Origin: CAZAQB01 sp964487155
GTDB taxonomy: Bacteria; Pseudomonadota; Gammaproteobacteria; Nitrococcales; Nitrococcaceae
DNA length: 13,882 nucleotides
Direction of reading: 5' to 3'
Assembly (NCBI GenBank): GCA_964487155.1
Contig: CAZAQB010000090.1
Coordinates: 1 to 13,882, forward strand
The position numbers and the translations under genes were made by a program. Under the pieces are notes generated by a model that was not told the origin of the DNA, did not search any database, and saw nothing but the letters and a program-made list of their open reading frames with translations. Shown in pieces: positions 6,755 through 12,898 of this stretch (positions are counted from its first letter, which is position 1; each line of letters starts with the position of its first letter).

Positions 6755-7694
6755 GGCCATGACCCGGCCCTGGGACCGGGTCTGCATCTGGGGCATGGGG
6801 CTGATCGGCGGCTCCGTGGCGGCGGCGCTGCGCCAGGCGGGCGCCGCCCGGGAGATCCTCGCGGTGGATGCCCTGCCGGACCACCTGCACCAGGCCCGGG
6901 AGCTGGGCCTGGCGGACACCATCCTGACCCCCGAGGCGGCCACGCCGCAGGCTTGTGACCTGCACCTGATGGCGCTGCCGGTGGGGGCCTGCGCCAGTGT
7001 ACTGGCGCGCCTCGCCGCCCCCGCCGCGGAGGGTGCCATTGTCACCGACGCCGGCAGCACCAAGGGGGAGGTGGTGGAGCTCGCCCGCCGCTGCCTGGGT
7101 GCCGGCTTCCCGCGCTTCGTGCCGGGGCATCCCATCGCCGGGGCGGAACGCAGCGGCCCCGGCGCCAGCCAGGCGGACCTGTTCCAGGACCGGGCGACCA
7201 TTCTCACCCCGGTGGCCGAAACGGATGCCGATGCCCTGACCCGGGTGGCCGACCTGTGGCGGCAGCTGGGCGCCCGGGTCCAGACCATGGAGCCGGCCCA
7301 CCACGACCGGGTGTTCGCCGCCGTCTCCCACGTGCCCCACGCCATCGCCTTCGCCTACGTCGCGATGCTGGCGGAGGCGGCCGACACCCGCGACGCCCTG
7401 TCCCACGCCGGCAGCGGCTTCCGGGACTTCTCGCGCATCGCCGCCGCCTCGCCGGAGATGTGGCGGGACGTGTGCGCCAGCAACCGCCACCAGGTGGCCG
7501 GGCTGCTGGCGGCCTTCGAGGAGCGCCTGGCCGGCCTGCGGCGCCTGCTGCTGGAAGACGACCAGGAGGCGCTGCTGGCACTGATCCACCGCTCCCGCAA
7601 CGCCCGGCTGTCCCTGCCCGGGGAGGCCGGCCGCACGCTCCCCGGGGCGGGCCGGCCCCCGGCCCAGACCATGAGTGTCCAGGAGGTGCCATGA
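6732..7694 (+). CDS. tyrA: Prephenate/arogenate dehydrogenase
   Basis: Oxidative decarboxylase of the tyrosine branch: prephenate to 4-hydroxyphenylpyruvate, or arogenate to tyrosine, with NAD(P)+. The 320-residue protein has the Rossmann motif GMGLIGGS (21-28), TDAGSTKG (105-112), GHPIAGAERSG (132-142), HDRVFAAVSHVPHAIAFA (191-208, including the family histidines) and GFRDFSRIAAASPEMWRDV (229-247). There is no chorismate mutase or ACT domain, so it is a stand-alone dehydrogenase; substrate and cofactor preference cannot be decided by eye. ATG 6732 overlaps accD by 23 bp and has GGAG 10 bases upstream. ATG 6759 is an alternative start with only 8 residues before the Rossmann strand, but its possible ribosome site is too close. 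Its stop overlaps the fabD start. The placement between accD and fabD is unusual: tyrA normally sits with hisC, aroA or pheA. Confidence 0.93.
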   Translation: MPAPTGPEAMTRPWDRVCIWGMGLIGGSVAAALRQAGAAREILAVDALPDHLHQARELGLADTILTPEAATPQACDLHLMALPVGACASVLARLAAPAAEGAIVTDAGSTKGEVVELARRCLGAGFPRFVPGHPIAGAERSGPGASQADLFQDRATILTPVAETDADALTRVADLWRQLGARVQTMEPAHHDRVFAAVSHVPHAIAFAYVAMLAEAADTRDALSHAGSGFRDFSRIAAASPEMWRDVCASNRHQVAGLLAAFEERLAGLRRLLLEDDQEALLALIHRSRNARLSLPGEAGRTLPGAGRPPAQTMSVQEVP

Positions 7695-8644
7695 AGATCG
7701 CAGCCCTGTTCCCCGGCCAGGGGGCCCAGCAGCTGGGCATGCTGGCCGGTTTCGCCGACCACGCCCCGGTACGGGACACCTTCGCCGAGGCCTCCACCGC
7801 CCTGGGCTTCGACCTGTGGGCCCTGGCCCAGCGCGGACCGGACGCCGAGCTGCAGCGCACGGTGAACACCCAGCCGCTGATGCTCACGGCGGGACTGGCC
7901 TGCTACCGCGCCTGGCGGGAGGCCGGCGGCGGCGAGCCGGTGGTGGCCGCCGGCCACAGCCTGGGGGAGTTCACCGCCTGCGCCGCCGCCGGCGTGTTCT
8001 CCCTGGCCGAGGCGGTACGCCTGGTGCGCCGCCGGGCGGAGCTGATGCAGGCCTGCGTCGCCGAGGGCGAGGGGGCCATGGCGGCGGTCGTCGGCCTGGA
8101 CGGCGACACCGTGAGCAGCCTCTGCCGGGAGGCCGCCGCCGAGGGTCCCCTGGTGGAGGCGGTGAACTTCAACGAACCACTGCAGACGGTGGTGGCCGGC
8201 CTCGCGGAGGGCGTGGCGGAGGTCTCCCGGCGCTGCACCGAGGCCGGCGCCCGGGCGGTAATCCCGCTGAACGTCTCGGCACCGTTCCACACCAGCCTGC
8301 TGCGCCCGGCGGCGGACGGCCTGCGCCAAGCCCTGGCGGACTTGAACCTGGCACCGGCCCGCTTCCCGGTGGCCGCGAACGTGGACGGCAGGCCGCGCAC
8401 CAAGCCGGCGGATATCGCTGCGGCCCTGGTGGCCCAGGCCTGCTCGCCGGTGCGCTGGCTGCCCTGCCAGCAGGCTGTGGCCGGCTTCGAACCGGACCGG
8501 GTACTGGAGTTCGGCCCTGGCAAGACCCTCGCCGGCTTCGCCAAGCGCAGCGGCCTGGGACGTGGCGTACTGGGCGTAGCGGATCCGTCCGGTCTGGAGC
8601 GGGCCCTGGATCGCAGCGCCGCCGGCGCGCAGGCGGCGCGGTGA
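7691..8644 (+). CDS. fabD: ACP S-malonyltransferase
   Basis: Transfers malonyl from malonyl-CoA to acyl carrier protein, the entry step of fatty-acid or type II polyketide elongation. The 317-residue protein carries the family signatures: GQGAQ (9-13), the nucleophile elbow GHSLGEF with Ser90, Arg115 in LVRRRAELMQ (the malonyl-carboxylate-binding arginine), NFNEPLQTVVAG (159-170) and the catalytic His200 in SAPFHTSLL. Length is normal for FabD. The ATG overlaps the tyrA stop by 4 bp (ATGA) and has a strong AGGAGGT ribosome site at 7681-7687 inside tyrA. The stop overlaps the accA GTG start by 4 bp. The usual fabH-fabD-fabG-acpP context is absent, which suggests a copy dedicated to a special pathway or a relocated gene. 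Confidence 0.95.
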   Translation: MKIAALFPGQGAQQLGMLAGFADHAPVRDTFAEASTALGFDLWALAQRGPDAELQRTVNTQPLMLTAGLACYRAWREAGGGEPVVAAGHSLGEFTACAAAGVFSLAEAVRLVRRRAELMQACVAEGEGAMAAVVGLDGDTVSSLCREAAAEGPLVEAVNFNEPLQTVVAGLAEGVAEVSRRCTEAGARAVIPLNVSAPFHTSLLRPAADGLRQALADLNLAPARFPVAANVDGRPRTKPADIAAALVAQACSPVRWLPCQQAVAGFEPDRVLEFGPGKTLAGFAKRSGLGRGVLGVADPSGLERALDRSAAGAQAAR

Positions 8645-9606
8645 GCGACACCATGCTGGACTTCGAGCGCCGCATTCACCTGCTGGAGACCCGCATCGAG
8701 GAGCTGTGCCGGGTCCAGGCCGCGGCCGACCTGGACCTGGACGAGGAGATCCACGAGCTGCGCGCCAAGGTGGATGGCCTCTGGCAGGGCGCCTACGGCA
8801 ATCTCAGCCCGTGGCAGATCGCCCAGGTGGCCCGCCACCCCCAGCGACCCCATACCCTGGACTACCTGGAGCGCATCTGCGACGACTTCTTCGAGCTCAA
8901 CGGCGATCGCCAGTTCGCCGACGACCCGGCCCTGGTGGGCGGTCTGGCGCGGCTCGACGGCCGCGCCGTGATGGTGCTGGGTCACCAGAAAGGACGCGAC
9001 ACCCGCGAGCGCACGCGGCGCAACTTCGGCATGCCCCGGCCGGAGGGCTACCGCAAGGCGCTGCGGTTGATGGCCACCGCCCAGCGCCTGGGTCTGCCCC
9101 TGGTAAGCCTCATCGACACCCCGGGTGCCTTCCCGGGCGTGGATGCCGAAGCGCGGGGTCAGTCGGCGGCCATCGGCGAGTGCCTGCTCGCCATGTCGGA
9201 ACTCACCGTGCCCACCGTGGCCGTGGTGATCGGCGAGGGCGGCTCCGGCGGGGCACTGGCCATCGGTGTGGCGGACACCCTGTGCATGCTGCAGTACGCC
9301 ACCTACTCCGTGATCTCTCCGGAGGGCTGCGCCGCCATCCTCTGGCGGGACGCCGCCAACGCCGAGCAGGCCGCCGAGGCCCTGGCCATCACCTCCCGGC
9401 GCCTGGCCGGTCTGGGGCTGGTGGACCGCATCGTCCCGGAGCCGGCCGGCGGCGCCCACCGGAACCCGGCCCTGGCCGCCGACTACCTGCGGCGGGGCCT
9501 GCTCCGGGCCCTGGGCCAGCTGGAGCGGCGTCCCGCCGCCGACCGGCTGGCCAGCCGCCAGGCCCGGCTTCGGCGCCTGGGCGCCAGCGCCGTGGCGAGG
9601 GCCTGA
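8641..9606 (+). CDS. accA: Acetyl-CoA carboxylase carboxyltransferase subunit alpha
   Basis: The alpha half of the carboxyltransferase, partner of the AccD encoded three genes upstream. The 321-residue protein has the N-terminal helical region LDFERRIHLLETRIEEL, the GHQKGRDTRER block (114-124) followed by RRNFGMPRPEGYRKA (127-141), IDTPGAFPG (158-166), the oxyanion loop GEGGSGGALAIG (198-209) and ISPEGCAAILWRD (225-237). GTG 8641 is chosen because it gives MSDTMLDFE, matching the family's short lead before LDFE, and forms a GTGA overlap with the fabD stop. ATG 8653 is the alternative. The length is typical. Having accA, fabD and accD together is not the usual gammaproteobacterial layout, where accA follows dnaE and accD precedes folC. 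No biotin carboxylase or carrier gene is nearby, so those subunits would be shared. Confidence 0.95.
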   Translation: MSDTMLDFERRIHLLETRIEELCRVQAAADLDLDEEIHELRAKVDGLWQGAYGNLSPWQIAQVARHPQRPHTLDYLERICDDFFELNGDRQFADDPALVGGLARLDGRAVMVLGHQKGRDTRERTRRNFGMPRPEGYRKALRLMATAQRLGLPLVSLIDTPGAFPGVDAEARGQSAAIGECLLAMSELTVPTVAVVIGEGGSGGALAIGVADTLCMLQYATYSVISPEGCAAILWRDAANAEQAAEALAITSRRLAGLGLVDRIVPEPAGGAHRNPALAADYLRRGLLRALGQLERRPAADRLASRQARLRRLGASAVARA

Positions 9607-9631
9607 ACAGGGGGCCATTGACCGGACCGCC

Positions 9632-9653
9632 GCCGGCCGGGAACATGGCCGGC
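9632..9653 (+). terminator. GC hairpin after accA (weak terminator candidate)
   Basis: Perfect 7-bp inverted repeat GCCGGCC / GGCCGGC with an 8-base loop, in the 69-bp gap between accA and the DUF2147 gene. No T-run follows, so it is not a textbook intrinsic terminator. The gap is the largest between plus-strand genes up to this point, so it could mark the end of the accD-tyrA-fabD-accA unit. In such GC-rich DNA a stem like this may also occur by chance. Confidence 0.25.
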
Positions 9654-9675
9654 CCGAAGCACGGTTACGGCGTAC

Positions 9676-10152
9676 ATGGGCTTGGAACTGATCCTGGCAC
9701 TCGCGATGGCGCCGGCGGCCGCCGGCAGTCCGCCGGCCGACAGCGTCTGGCTGAACGACAAAGGCACCGCCGCAATCCGGCTTGCGACCCGCGATGGCGA
9801 ACTGTCCGGGCGCATCGTCTGGATGCGCCGGCCCCGGGGCGACTCCGGCGAGATCAAGCGGGACCGCCATAATCCCGACCCGGCCCTGCGCGAGCGCCCG
9901 CTGTGCGGCCTGCCGCTGCTGGAGGGCTTCCGTCGGGAGGGCCAGCACTGGGTGGGCGGCCGGGTCTACAACCCCCGCACCGGCAAACAGTATGCCGCCC
10001 GCCTCTCGCTGCCGGAGCCGGATACCCTGGTGATGCGGGGCTTCGTGGTGCTGCCGGTGTTCGGCAGCAGCGTCACCTGGCAACGGGCCGAGGAGCCGCC
10101 CGGGAAGTGCCCGGACGCCGTGGACTGGCCCGCCGCCGGCAGCGGCGGGTAG
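9676..10152 (+). CDS. DUF2147 family exported protein
   Basis: A 158-residue protein with a short hydrophobic leader ending AAAG near residue 17, so probably periplasmic. It matches the DUF2147 pattern: VWLNDKGTAAIRL near the start, LSGRIVWMRRP (43-53), an NPDPALRERPLCGLPLLEGF run (66-85), WVGGRVYNPRTGKQYAA, then MRGFVVLPVFGSSVTW near the end. The biochemical role of the family is unknown; some members are lipocalin-like beta-barrels. The ATG at 9676 has no obvious Shine-Dalgarno. An in-frame stop at 9619-9621 with no good start between leaves this as the natural choice. The last codons (Pro-Ala-Ala-Gly-Ser-Gly-Gly) are encoded by a GC hairpin. It is separated from accA by 69 bp and from queF by 34 bp. 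Confidence 0.85.
   Translation: MGLELILALAMAPAAAGSPPADSVWLNDKGTAAIRLATRDGELSGRIVWMRRPRGDSGEIKRDRHNPDPALRERPLCGLPLLEGFRREGQHWVGGRVYNPRTGKQYAARLSLPEPDTLVMRGFVVLPVFGSSVTWQRAEEPPGKCPDAVDWPAAGSGG
10129..10149 (+). terminator. Strong GC hairpin at the end of the DUF2147 gene
   Basis: Perfect 8-bp stem CCCGCCGC / GCGGCGGG with a 5-base loop (CGGCA), covering the last codons of the DUF2147 gene. The stop codon follows at once, then GACTTTCC. The T-run is short and broken, so termination efficiency is doubtful. It lies 37 bases before the queF start and could separate the two genes. Confidence 0.3.
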
Positions 10153-10186
10153 ACTTTCCGCCCCCAGCGGACGATCCCCCAGGCCC

Positions 10187-10576
10187 ATGCCCAGCCAGCC
10201 CAGCACCCATCTTGACAGCTTCCCCAACCCGTCGCCGGAACGTGACTACACCCTGCACATGCGCATCCCGGAGTTCACCTGCCTGTGCCCCAAGACGGGG
10301 CAGCCGGACTTCGCCGTGCTGCATATCGACTACGTGCCCGATGCCCGCTGCGTGGAGCTGAAATCCCTCAAGCAGTATGTCTGGTCGTTCCGGGACCAGG
10401 GGGCGTTCCACGAGGCAGTCACCAACCGCATCCTGGACGATCTGGTGGCGGCCCTGGCGCCACGCTTCCTGCGGGTCACCGGCGAGTTCAACGTGCGCGG
10501 CGGCATCTACACCAGCGTGGTGGCCGAGCACCGCCAGCCCGGCTGGCAGCCGCCGGCCCCGGTCGTGCTGCCCTGA
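10187..10576 (+). CDS. queF: NADPH-dependent preQ0 reductase (7-cyano-7-deazaguanine reductase)
   Basis: Reduces the nitrile of preQ0 to the aminomethyl of preQ1 in queuosine biosynthesis, in the cytoplasm. At 129 residues it is the short, single-domain (YkvM-like, type I) form rather than the long E. coli form. It starts with the family opening FPNPSPERDYTLH. The thioimide-forming cysteine is Cys34 in FTCLCPKTGQPDF, with Asp41 seven residues on. The QueF motif ELKSLKQYVWSFRD (58-70) and the substrate-side HE pair (75-76) are present. Its stop and the cysZ start share one base (TGATG), so the two are translationally coupled although their pathways are unrelated. No preQ1 riboswitch is visible in the 34-bp leader. 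Confidence 0.95.
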   Translation: MPSQPSTHLDSFPNPSPERDYTLHMRIPEFTCLCPKTGQPDFAVLHIDYVPDARCVELKSLKQYVWSFRDQGAFHEAVTNRILDDLVAALAPRFLRVTGEFNVRGGIYTSVVAEHRQPGWQPPAPVVLP

Positions 10577-11355
10577 TGGCGCTGGCAGACTTCGCCCGCG
10601 GCGCGGGCTACGTGCCCCGGGGCTTCCGGCGGCTGCTGGAGCCGGGCCTGCGCCCGTTCGTCTGGCTGCCCCTGCTGATCAACATCGTGGTGTTCACCGC
10701 GCTGTTCTGGGGCGGCACCGAGGCCTTTGGCCGCCTGCTGGACTGGCTACTTCCGGCGGCCTCCCAGGTCTCCGGCGAGGGCTGGTGGGCGGCCACCAAG
10801 GCGTTCCTGCTGGAGGCGGCCCGCTGGCTGCTGTGGCCGCTGTTCCTGCTGGCGGCCGCCGTGGTGATGTTCTACACCTTCACCGCGCTGGCCAACCTGC
10901 TGGCCGCACCCTTCAACGGCATGCTGGCGGCCCGGGTGGAGCAGCGCGCCGGCGGCCGCCTGCCCCCCGGTGCGGCGGCCGGCGGCATGGTCGTCGAGGT
11001 GGCCGGGGCGCTCACCGACGAGCTGCGCAAGATGCTGCACTTCGCGCTGCTGGCCCTGCCCCTGGTGGTGCTGTCCCTGGTGCCGGTGGTGAACGTCGCG
11101 GCACCGCTGCTGTGGCTGCTCTACGGCGCGTGGGTGCTGGCCCTGGAGTACATGGACTACCCCCTGGGCAATCACGGCGTCGGCTTCCGCGAGCAGCGGC
11201 GGCGGCTGCGCCGGCACCGGCTGCTGTTTCTGGGCTTCGGTGGCGGCGTGCTGGCCATGACCCTGGTGCCCGGCCTGAACCTGCTGGCCATGCCCACGGC
11301 GGTGATCGCCGCCGCCATGCTCCATGCCGATGAGAGGGAGCGGCTGGAGGACTGA
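10576..11355 (+). CDS. cysZ: CysZ-type sulfate permease (EI24 family)
   Basis: Inner-membrane protein for sulfate uptake feeding cysteine synthesis. The 259 residues hold several hydrophobic spans (about 28-48, 83-106, 155-180, 214-245). They also carry CysZ signatures: NLLAAPFNGMLAARVE (107-122), LEYMDYPLGNHGVGF (190-204), the basic run REQRRRLRRHRLLFLGFG, and a final PGLNLLAMPTAV segment. The length matches CysZ. The ATG overlaps the queF TGA by one base; queF-internal starts upstream show no CysZ similarity. It ends RLED with a GAGGACTGA stop, then a repeat-rich convergent gap. Homologues are sometimes annotated simply as EI24 domain proteins, so sulfate as the substrate rests on family knowledge. 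Confidence 0.92.
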   Translation: MALADFARGAGYVPRGFRRLLEPGLRPFVWLPLLINIVVFTALFWGGTEAFGRLLDWLLPAASQVSGEGWWAATKAFLLEAARWLLWPLFLLAAAVVMFYTFTALANLLAAPFNGMLAARVEQRAGGRLPPGAAAGGMVVEVAGALTDELRKMLHFALLALPLVVLSLVPVVNVAAPLLWLLYGAWVLALEYMDYPLGNHGVGFREQRRRLRRHRLLFLGFGGGVLAMTLVPGLNLLAMPTAVIAAAMLHADERERLED

Positions 11356-11399
11356 GCCGGGGCAGAAGCACGCTGCCAGCTGCAATCCAGCCTGAAGAC

Positions 11400-11424
11400 G
11401 CCGGATGCGCTGCGCTTATCCGGC
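11400..11424 (+). repeat. REP-like palindrome
   Basis: GCCGGAT (11400-11406) and ATCCGGC (11418-11424) form a 7-bp inverted repeat around GCGCTGCGCTT, followed by CTACG. The wording closely resembles the enterobacterial REP/BIME consensus (GCCGGATGCG...TTATCCGGCCTAC). It lies 45 bases after the cysZ stop. Possible roles known for REPs are mRNA 3' end protection, transcription termination, or a target of REP-associated tyrosine transposases. Confidence 0.6.
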
Positions 11425-11486
11425 CTACGCCCTCCGCCCCGAGCCCCGCAGCTCCGCCGACTCCGATAACCCGCGCCGCTCCCCGA

Positions 11487-11510
11487 GCCGCGTAGCCGCG
11501 TAGCCGCGTA
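11487..11510 (+). repeat. Three tandem copies of an 8-bp unit (GCCGCGTA)
   Basis: GCCGCGTA occurs exactly at 11487-11494, 11495-11502 and 11503-11510, running directly into GGGTGGGC of the following palindromic element. The unit is the outer edge of that element, so this looks like local slippage or duplication at the element's boundary. Confidence 0.85.
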
Positions 11511-11624
11511 GGGTGGGCAGAGCGCAGCGAAGCCCACCGTCTTGCGGGGCACACAATCCGCACGCCGCACTCCTTTTCACGCCCAATGGTGATAGGGGTC
11601 GCTTCGCTCCACCCACCCTACGCG
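11505..11624. repeat. REPIN/MITE-like unit with 13-bp inverted ends
   Basis: CGCGTAGGGTGGG (11505-11517) is exactly inverted as CCCACCCTACGCG (11612-11624). Similarity continues inward: GAGCGCAGCGA on the left against GAGCGAAGCGA on the reverse of the right. The left copy is itself palindromic, with GGTGGGC (11512-11518) against GCCCACC (11532-11538). GTAGGGTGGGC...GCCCACC is a common dispersed repeat in gammaproteobacterial genomes. The 120-bp unit therefore looks like two inverted copies of one repeat, as in a REPIN, or a small non-autonomous element. No transposase or target-site duplication is visible. Confidence 0.6.
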
Positions 11625-11627
11625 GGC

Positions 11628-11647
11628 CTCGGCCACCTCAGGCCGGG
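11628..11647 (-). terminator. Hairpin just after the aminotransferase gene
   Basis: CTCGGCC / GGCCGGG with a 6-base loop, one G-T wobble, ten bases past the aminotransferase stop when read on the minus strand. No T-run follows, so it is only a candidate for a 3' end structure. Confidence 0.25.
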
Positions 11648-11657
11648 CCATGCGCCC

Positions 11658-12821
11658 TTACCGCTTACCCAGAAACCCCGCGATCCGCTCCACGGCCTCC
11701 TCCAGCACCGGCAGGTCGGCGGTGTAGGTGAAGCGCAGGTGCTGCCGGGGAGCCTGGCGGCCGAAGTCGAGACCGGGCGTGGCGGCCACCCCTGCCTGCT
11801 CCAGCAGGTCCAGGCAGAAGGCCTCGCTGTCCTCGGCCAGGGCGCTGCAGTCCGCATAGATGTAGAAGGCCCCCTCCGGCTCCACCGCCACCCGGAAGCC
11901 CAGCTCCCGCAGGGCCGGCAGCAGGAAGTCCCTGCGTGCCCGCAAGACCTGCCTGCGGGCCTCGAAAATTTCCGTAGCCGCCGGGCTGAAACAGCCCAGG
12001 GCGGCGTACTGGGCCGGGGTCGGCGCGGCGATGAACAGATTCTGGATCAGCTTCTCGGCCGGGCCCTGGTAGCCCTCCGGCACCACCAGCCAGCCGAGCC
12101 GCCAGCCGGTCATGCCGTAGTACTTTGAGAAGCTGTTCACCACGAAGGCATCGGGGGCGTCGCGCACCGCCGAGCCGATACCCGCACGGTAGTGCAGGCC
12201 GTGATAGATCTCGTCCACGATCAGGGCCACGCCCCGGTTCCGGGCCAGGGCCCCCAGGGCGGCGAGCTCCTCCGGGCCCAGGGCGGTGCCGGTGGGGTTG
12301 GCGGGAGAGGCGGCCAGCAGCGCGGCCACCCTGCCCTCCCAGACGGCCTCGAAGGCCGCCACATCCGGCTGGTAGCGGGTCTCGGGGCCCGCCGCCACGT
12401 CGCGGGGCACGCCGTTCACCAGCTCCACGAAGTGCCGGTTGCAGGGGTAGCCCGGATCCGGCAGCAGCACCCGGTCGCCGGGGTCGGTGACCAGGCCCAG
12501 GGCCACCAGCAAGGCGCCGGAGGCGCCCGGAGTGACCAGCACCCGCGCCGGATCGATGCCGCCGGCATGACGGGTGGCGATGGCTTCCCGCAGTTCCGGC
12601 ACCCCGGCCGCCAGGGAGTAGCGCGTGCGTCCGGCTCGCAGTGCGGCGATGCCCGCCTCCACCACCGGTTCGGCCAGAGCAAAGTCCGGCTCGCCGATCT
12701 CCATGTGGATCACCCGCCGGCCGGTGCGCTCCAGCTCCGCGGCGCGGCGCATCACCTCCATGACGTGGAAGGGGGCGATGCGCTCCAGGCGCTGGGCGAG
12801 AGGCTGGCTCGGCTGGGTCAT
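11658..12821 (-). CDS. PLP-dependent aminotransferase, class I/II (fold type I)
   Basis: A 387-residue transaminase using pyridoxal phosphate, probably cytoplasmic. Core residues are visible: MEIGEPDF (40-47), Tyr68 in TRYS, the phosphate-side TPGASGAL (97-104), Asn175 in SPANPTG, Asp203 and Tyr206 in VDEIYHGL, the Schiff-base Lys233 in NSFSKYYGMTGWRLGW, and Arg363 in LRFTY for the substrate alpha-carboxylate. This is the AspB/AlaC-like group often annotated only as 'pyridoxal phosphate-dependent aminotransferase'. Substrate (aspartate, alanine, aromatic or other) cannot be settled by eye. An aromatic amino acid role would pair well with the nearby tyrA product, but nothing in the sequence proves it. 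It diverges from gluQRS across 77 bp and converges with cysZ. ATG 12821 has no strong Shine-Dalgarno. Confidence 0.92.
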   Translation of the reverse strand: MTQPSQPLAQRLERIAPFHVMEVMRRAAELERTGRRVIHMEIGEPDFALAEPVVEAGIAALRAGRTRYSLAAGVPELREAIATRHAGGIDPARVLVTPGASGALLVALGLVTDPGDRVLLPDPGYPCNRHFVELVNGVPRDVAAGPETRYQPDVAAFEAVWEGRVAALLAASPANPTGTALGPEELAALGALARNRGVALIVDEIYHGLHYRAGIGSAVRDAPDAFVVNSFSKYYGMTGWRLGWLVVPEGYQGPAEKLIQNLFIAAPTPAQYAALGCFSPAATEIFEARRQVLRARRDFLLPALRELGFRVAVEPEGAFYIYADCSALAEDSEAFCLDLLEQAGVAATPGLDFGRQAPRQHLRFTYTADLPVLEEAVERIAGFLGKR

Positions 12822-12833
12822 CGAGGCACTCTG

Positions 12834-12869
12834 GCTGCGGGGGCTGCGGGGGCTGCGGGGGCTGCGGGT
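12834..12869 (+). repeat. 9-bp tandem repeat, four copies, in a divergent upstream region
   Basis: GCTGCGGGG occurs at 12834-12842, 12843-12851 and 12852-12860, with a fourth copy ending in T at 12861-12869. It fills about half of the 77 bp between the aminotransferase start and the gluQRS start, where both promoters must lie. The unit number could alter promoter spacing for both genes. Confidence 0.9.
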
Positions 12870-12898
12870 GACCGGGCAACCCCGGGTACACTGACGTC

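Larger units (their letters stand above)
11356..11657. other. 302-bp convergent intergenic region rich in palindromic repeats
   Basis: Gap between the ends of cysZ (plus) and the aminotransferase gene (minus). No protein with family features is seen here; short reading frames across it encode Arg/Pro/Ala-rich filler. It is visibly less GC-biased than the genes and holds the REP-like palindrome, the 8-bp triplicate, the two inverted GTAGGGTGGG copies and a hairpin near the aminotransferase stop, each listed separately. Dispersed REP/REPIN elements typically sit in such convergent gaps. Confidence 0.8.

Noticed and set aside
10153..10186. preQ1 riboswitch upstream of queF
   Set aside because: Only 34 bases separate the genes and no preQ1 aptamer-like stem with A-rich tail is visible.
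7903..10227. Very long minus-strand open frame (774 codons) across fabD, accA and the DUF2147 gene
   Set aside because: Its translation is Gly/Ala/His/Gln-rich with no family motif, and the plus strand carries unmistakable genes throughout; such antisense frames are common in very GC-rich DNA.
11356..11657. CRISPR array or small RNA gene in the repeat-rich gap
   Set aside because: Repeats are inverted or directly adjacent without regular unique spacers, and no promoter-terminator pair for an RNA gene can be made out.
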